From: JBGPIT01 sp041485125
GTDB lineage: Bacteria > Desulfobacterota > Binatia > UTPRO1
Direction: 5' to 3'
Assembly (NCBI GenBank): GCA_041485125.1
Contig: JBGPIT010000249.1
Location: forward strand, 1 to 7,748
Length of the DNA: 7,748 nt
Shown: piece by piece, positions 6,709 to 7,748 of the stretch
Numbering within the stretch: position 1 is the stretch's first letter
Layout: each line of letters starts with the position of its first letter
Notes under the pieces: model-generated
Told to the model about the DNA's origin: nothing
Databases searched by the model: none
What the model saw: the letters and a program-made list of their open reading frames with translations, nothing else
Made by a program: the position numbers and the translations under genes

Positions 6709-6741
6709 CCCTCCGCCGCCGAAGACTTTCCCCACGGAGGG
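6709..6741 (+). promoter_or_regulatory. Possible SD-masking hairpin (CCCTCCG ... CGGAGGG)
   Basis: Perfect seven-base arms at 6709-6715 and 6735-6741 enclose a 19-base loop. The downstream arm contains GGAGGG, the ribosome-binding site six bases ahead of ATG 6748, so pairing would hide it. No T-run follows, so it is not a typical intrinsic terminator. Confidence 0.3.
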
Positions 6742-6747
6742 CGACGC

Positions 6748-7073
6748 ATGGCAGACGAAGACGAGGCCCGGACCGAAAGAGGACGGACGGCGATACCAGC
6801 GTCCCTTCATCACCGACTCGCTCAAGCACTTCGACCGCAGGAGCTCGGACGCGAATAGCATGCATCCCCGTCAGTCCAGCGATGTTTCCACGCGCCATGC
6901 GACTCGCTGACTGCCCTCCTCAAGGCGCTCGAGTCCTCGGGCCTCAAAGTCTCCCTGCCGAAGGATCATCGGGGGGAATCGTGCTAAAGGAAGGAGCGCA
7001 GGTCGGCAGGGGCGTGAACGCGACGACACGCGGCGCGGACATCGCGGCGCTGCTGGCGCAAGCCGAGGTGTGA
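6748..7073 (+). pseudogene. Decayed or multiply frameshifted small coding region, unidentified
   Basis: A good SD (GGAGGG) precedes ATG 6748, which opens MADEDEART and ends after 36 codons at TAG 6856-6858. From about 6776 the next frame reads more convincingly as protein (RRYQRPFITDSLKHFDRRSS, with well-formed GC-ending codons) until TGA 6908-6910. The first frame, beyond its TAG, then carries DSLTALLKALESSGLKVSLP to TAA 6985-6987. The third frame carries a GTG at 6981 leading to ADIAALLAQAEV and TGA 7071-7073. Coding-like pieces alternating among three frames with no full-length ORF suggest one or two small genes broken by several indels. I recognise no family. Alternatively these are chance frames in GC-rich DNA. 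No intact gene lies between 6592 and 7077. Confidence 0.35.
7065..7070 (+). promoter_or_regulatory. Strong ribosome-binding site GAGGTG for the 108-residue gene
   Basis: GAGGTG matches the anti-SD end of 16S rRNA and lies seven bases before ATG 7078. It sits in the last codons of the upstream frame that ends at 7073, a placement typical of translational coupling. It decides for ATG 7078 over ATG 7090. Confidence 0.55.
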
Positions 7074-7077
7074 AGAA

Positions 7078-7404
7078 ATGATCGGCGGCATGACTAGCCG
7101 AGACACGCAGGAGAGCAGGCGAACAGAGGACGCAACGCCGAAGTCGGATGTGCTGAGAGCACTCATGGCGTCACTCATCGAAGGGCAGTACTTCGAAACG
7201 CTCGCGACCAAGCTCACTGAAGACCAGTTTGAGACCTGGAAGGACGAGGTGCTGGATGCGCTCACCGGGATTCAGGGAGTCCGGTCGAAGCCGCTGCGCG
7301 AGATTGCCGTCAAGGCGATGGACAACGTGCAGCGCGCCACGGACTTCACTGCGAAGCTGAAGCTGCTCAACAGTCCCCACGTCAAAATGAGTCCCTACCG
7401 ATGA
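7078..7404 (+). CDS. Hypothetical helical protein, 108 residues
   Basis: Unrecognised small soluble protein with no signal peptide, membrane segment, cysteine or catalytic motif. Residues 1-22 are polar and probably disordered (TSRDTQESRRTEDATPK). From about 23 to 97 the sequence is almost continuously helix-favouring and amphipathic: SDVLRALMASLIEG, then YFETLATKLTEDQFETWKDE, then VLDALTGI, then LREIAVKAMDNVQRATDF. This suggests a three- to four-helix bundle. The start at 7078 has a good GAGGTG site. Codon usage is less GC-biased than in the glycoside operon, similar to the following hydroxylase gene, with which it may share a transcript (44-base gap). A structural or protein-binding role is possible; nothing more can be said. 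Confidence 0.72.
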   Translation: MIGGMTSRDTQESRRTEDATPKSDVLRALMASLIEGQYFETLATKLTEDQFETWKDEVLDALTGIQGVRSKPLREIAVKAMDNVQRATDFTAKLKLLNSPHVKMSPYR

Positions 7405-7448
7405 TCCCGACGAGCAGCGCGCCGGGCGGTCGAGTCTTGAGGTTACCG

Positions 7449-7748
7449 ATGAGTTTCAAGCTAGAACTCAGCAAAGCGTCGTACTTTGCCGACTTCGTGG
7501 TCTACCCACTAGCCATTTTCGCTTCTGGATTCCTGCTATGCGTGGCGCCGCGAGGTGAACGACCGCATATCGCAGTAGCAGTACTGAGCGGCCTGATTGT
7601 CTGGAGCCTGCTCGAATATGCCCTGCATCGCTTCATTTTGCATGGTCTTGAGCCGTTTCGAAGTTGGCACGCGGAACATCACAACCGACCGCATGCCTTG
7701 ATCGGGACGCCGACCGCGGTCAGCGCCACCGCAATCATCGTTTTGATA
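7449..7748 (+). CDS. Fatty-acid hydroxylase / sterol desaturase family membrane protein (3' partial)
   Basis: The first 100 codons of a membrane di-iron oxygenase-type protein, cut by the window end. Two hydrophobic segments (about 14-33 and 41-55) precede the histidine boxes: EYALHRFILH (HRFILH, H-x4-H) and then RSWHAEHHNRPH (H-x2-HH), the metal-ligand signature of the fatty acid hydroxylase superfamily. The wording LEYALHRF...PFRSWHAEHH is typical of the group that hydroxylates fatty acyl chains or acts on sterol/carotenoid-like lipids. The remaining histidine cluster expected near the C-terminus is outside the window. GAGG six bases before ATG 7449 supports the start. G+C is about 56% against roughly two-thirds or more in the operon, with more A/T-ending codons, so it may have a different origin. 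Substrate unknown. Confidence 0.9.
   Translation, partial: MSFKLELSKASYFADFVVYPLAIFASGFLLCVAPRGERPHIAVAVLSGLIVWSLLEYALHRFILHGLEPFRSWHAEHHNRPHALIGTPTAVSATAIIVLI

Noticed and set aside
6397..6861. A 154-codon minus-strand frame spanning the end of the GH5-like gene and the following spacer
   Set aside because: Half of it is antisense to the GH5-like gene, and the rest shows no recognisable domain or start signal.
1..7748. CRISPR arrays, tRNA/rRNA genes, insertion-sequence ends and transposase genes
   Set aside because: Looked for regular direct repeats, tRNA-like cloverleaf sequence, terminal inverted repeats and transposase motifs; none was found.

Overview
This window is GC-rich bacterial DNA, mostly about two-thirds G+C by eye. 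Its gene content suggests a Gram-negative bacterium: an AlgI-type MBOAT acyltransferase beside an AlgX/AlgJ-type SGNH protein, a UPF0270/YheU-like relic, and a membrane fatty-acid-hydroxylase-type protein. A soil or environmental proteobacterium or a similar high-GC lineage is plausible. The sequence alone does not fix the taxon, and no rRNA or tRNA gene was seen.

Layout. (1) Positions 2-2405, + strand: the 3' part of an MBOAT O-acyltransferase, then an AlgX/AlgJ-like SGNH-fold protein with an intact-looking catalytic triad and a beta-rich C-terminal extension. Together they look like an exopolysaccharide O-acetylation pair. (2) Positions 2406-3356: a loose region of small genes. It holds a probable lysine-rich minus-strand small protein with two stacked ribosome-binding sites, a small plus-strand zinc-ribbon protein, and a frameshifted minus-strand UPF0270 (YheU-like) relic. 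(3) Positions 3357-6591: a tight three-gene operon with ATGA overlaps at both junctions, encoding a GT4 glycosyltransferase, a GH130 mannoside phosphorylase/hydrolase and a GH5-like glycosidase. None has a signal peptide, so a cytoplasmic pathway that builds and trims a (probably mannose-containing) glycoside is the natural reading. (4) Positions 6592-7077: no intact gene. Coding-like pieces lie in all three plus frames and look like a decayed gene; a possible hairpin would mask the ribosome-binding site in front of them. (5) Positions 7078-7748: an unrecognised 108-residue helical protein with a good SD, then the 5' part of a fatty-acid-hydroxylase/sterol-desaturase family membrane protein. 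G+C falls here (about 56% over 7449-7748 by hand count), which may mark a different origin.

The most interesting element is the GT4-GH130-GH5 operon. It pairs one glycosyl-transferring enzyme with two glycoside-cleaving enzymes of mannan-associated families, with no transporter or secretion signal in view. That fits an intracellular oligosaccharide made and recycled in the cytosol better than breakdown of an imported polysaccharide. The exact substrate cannot be read from the sequence.
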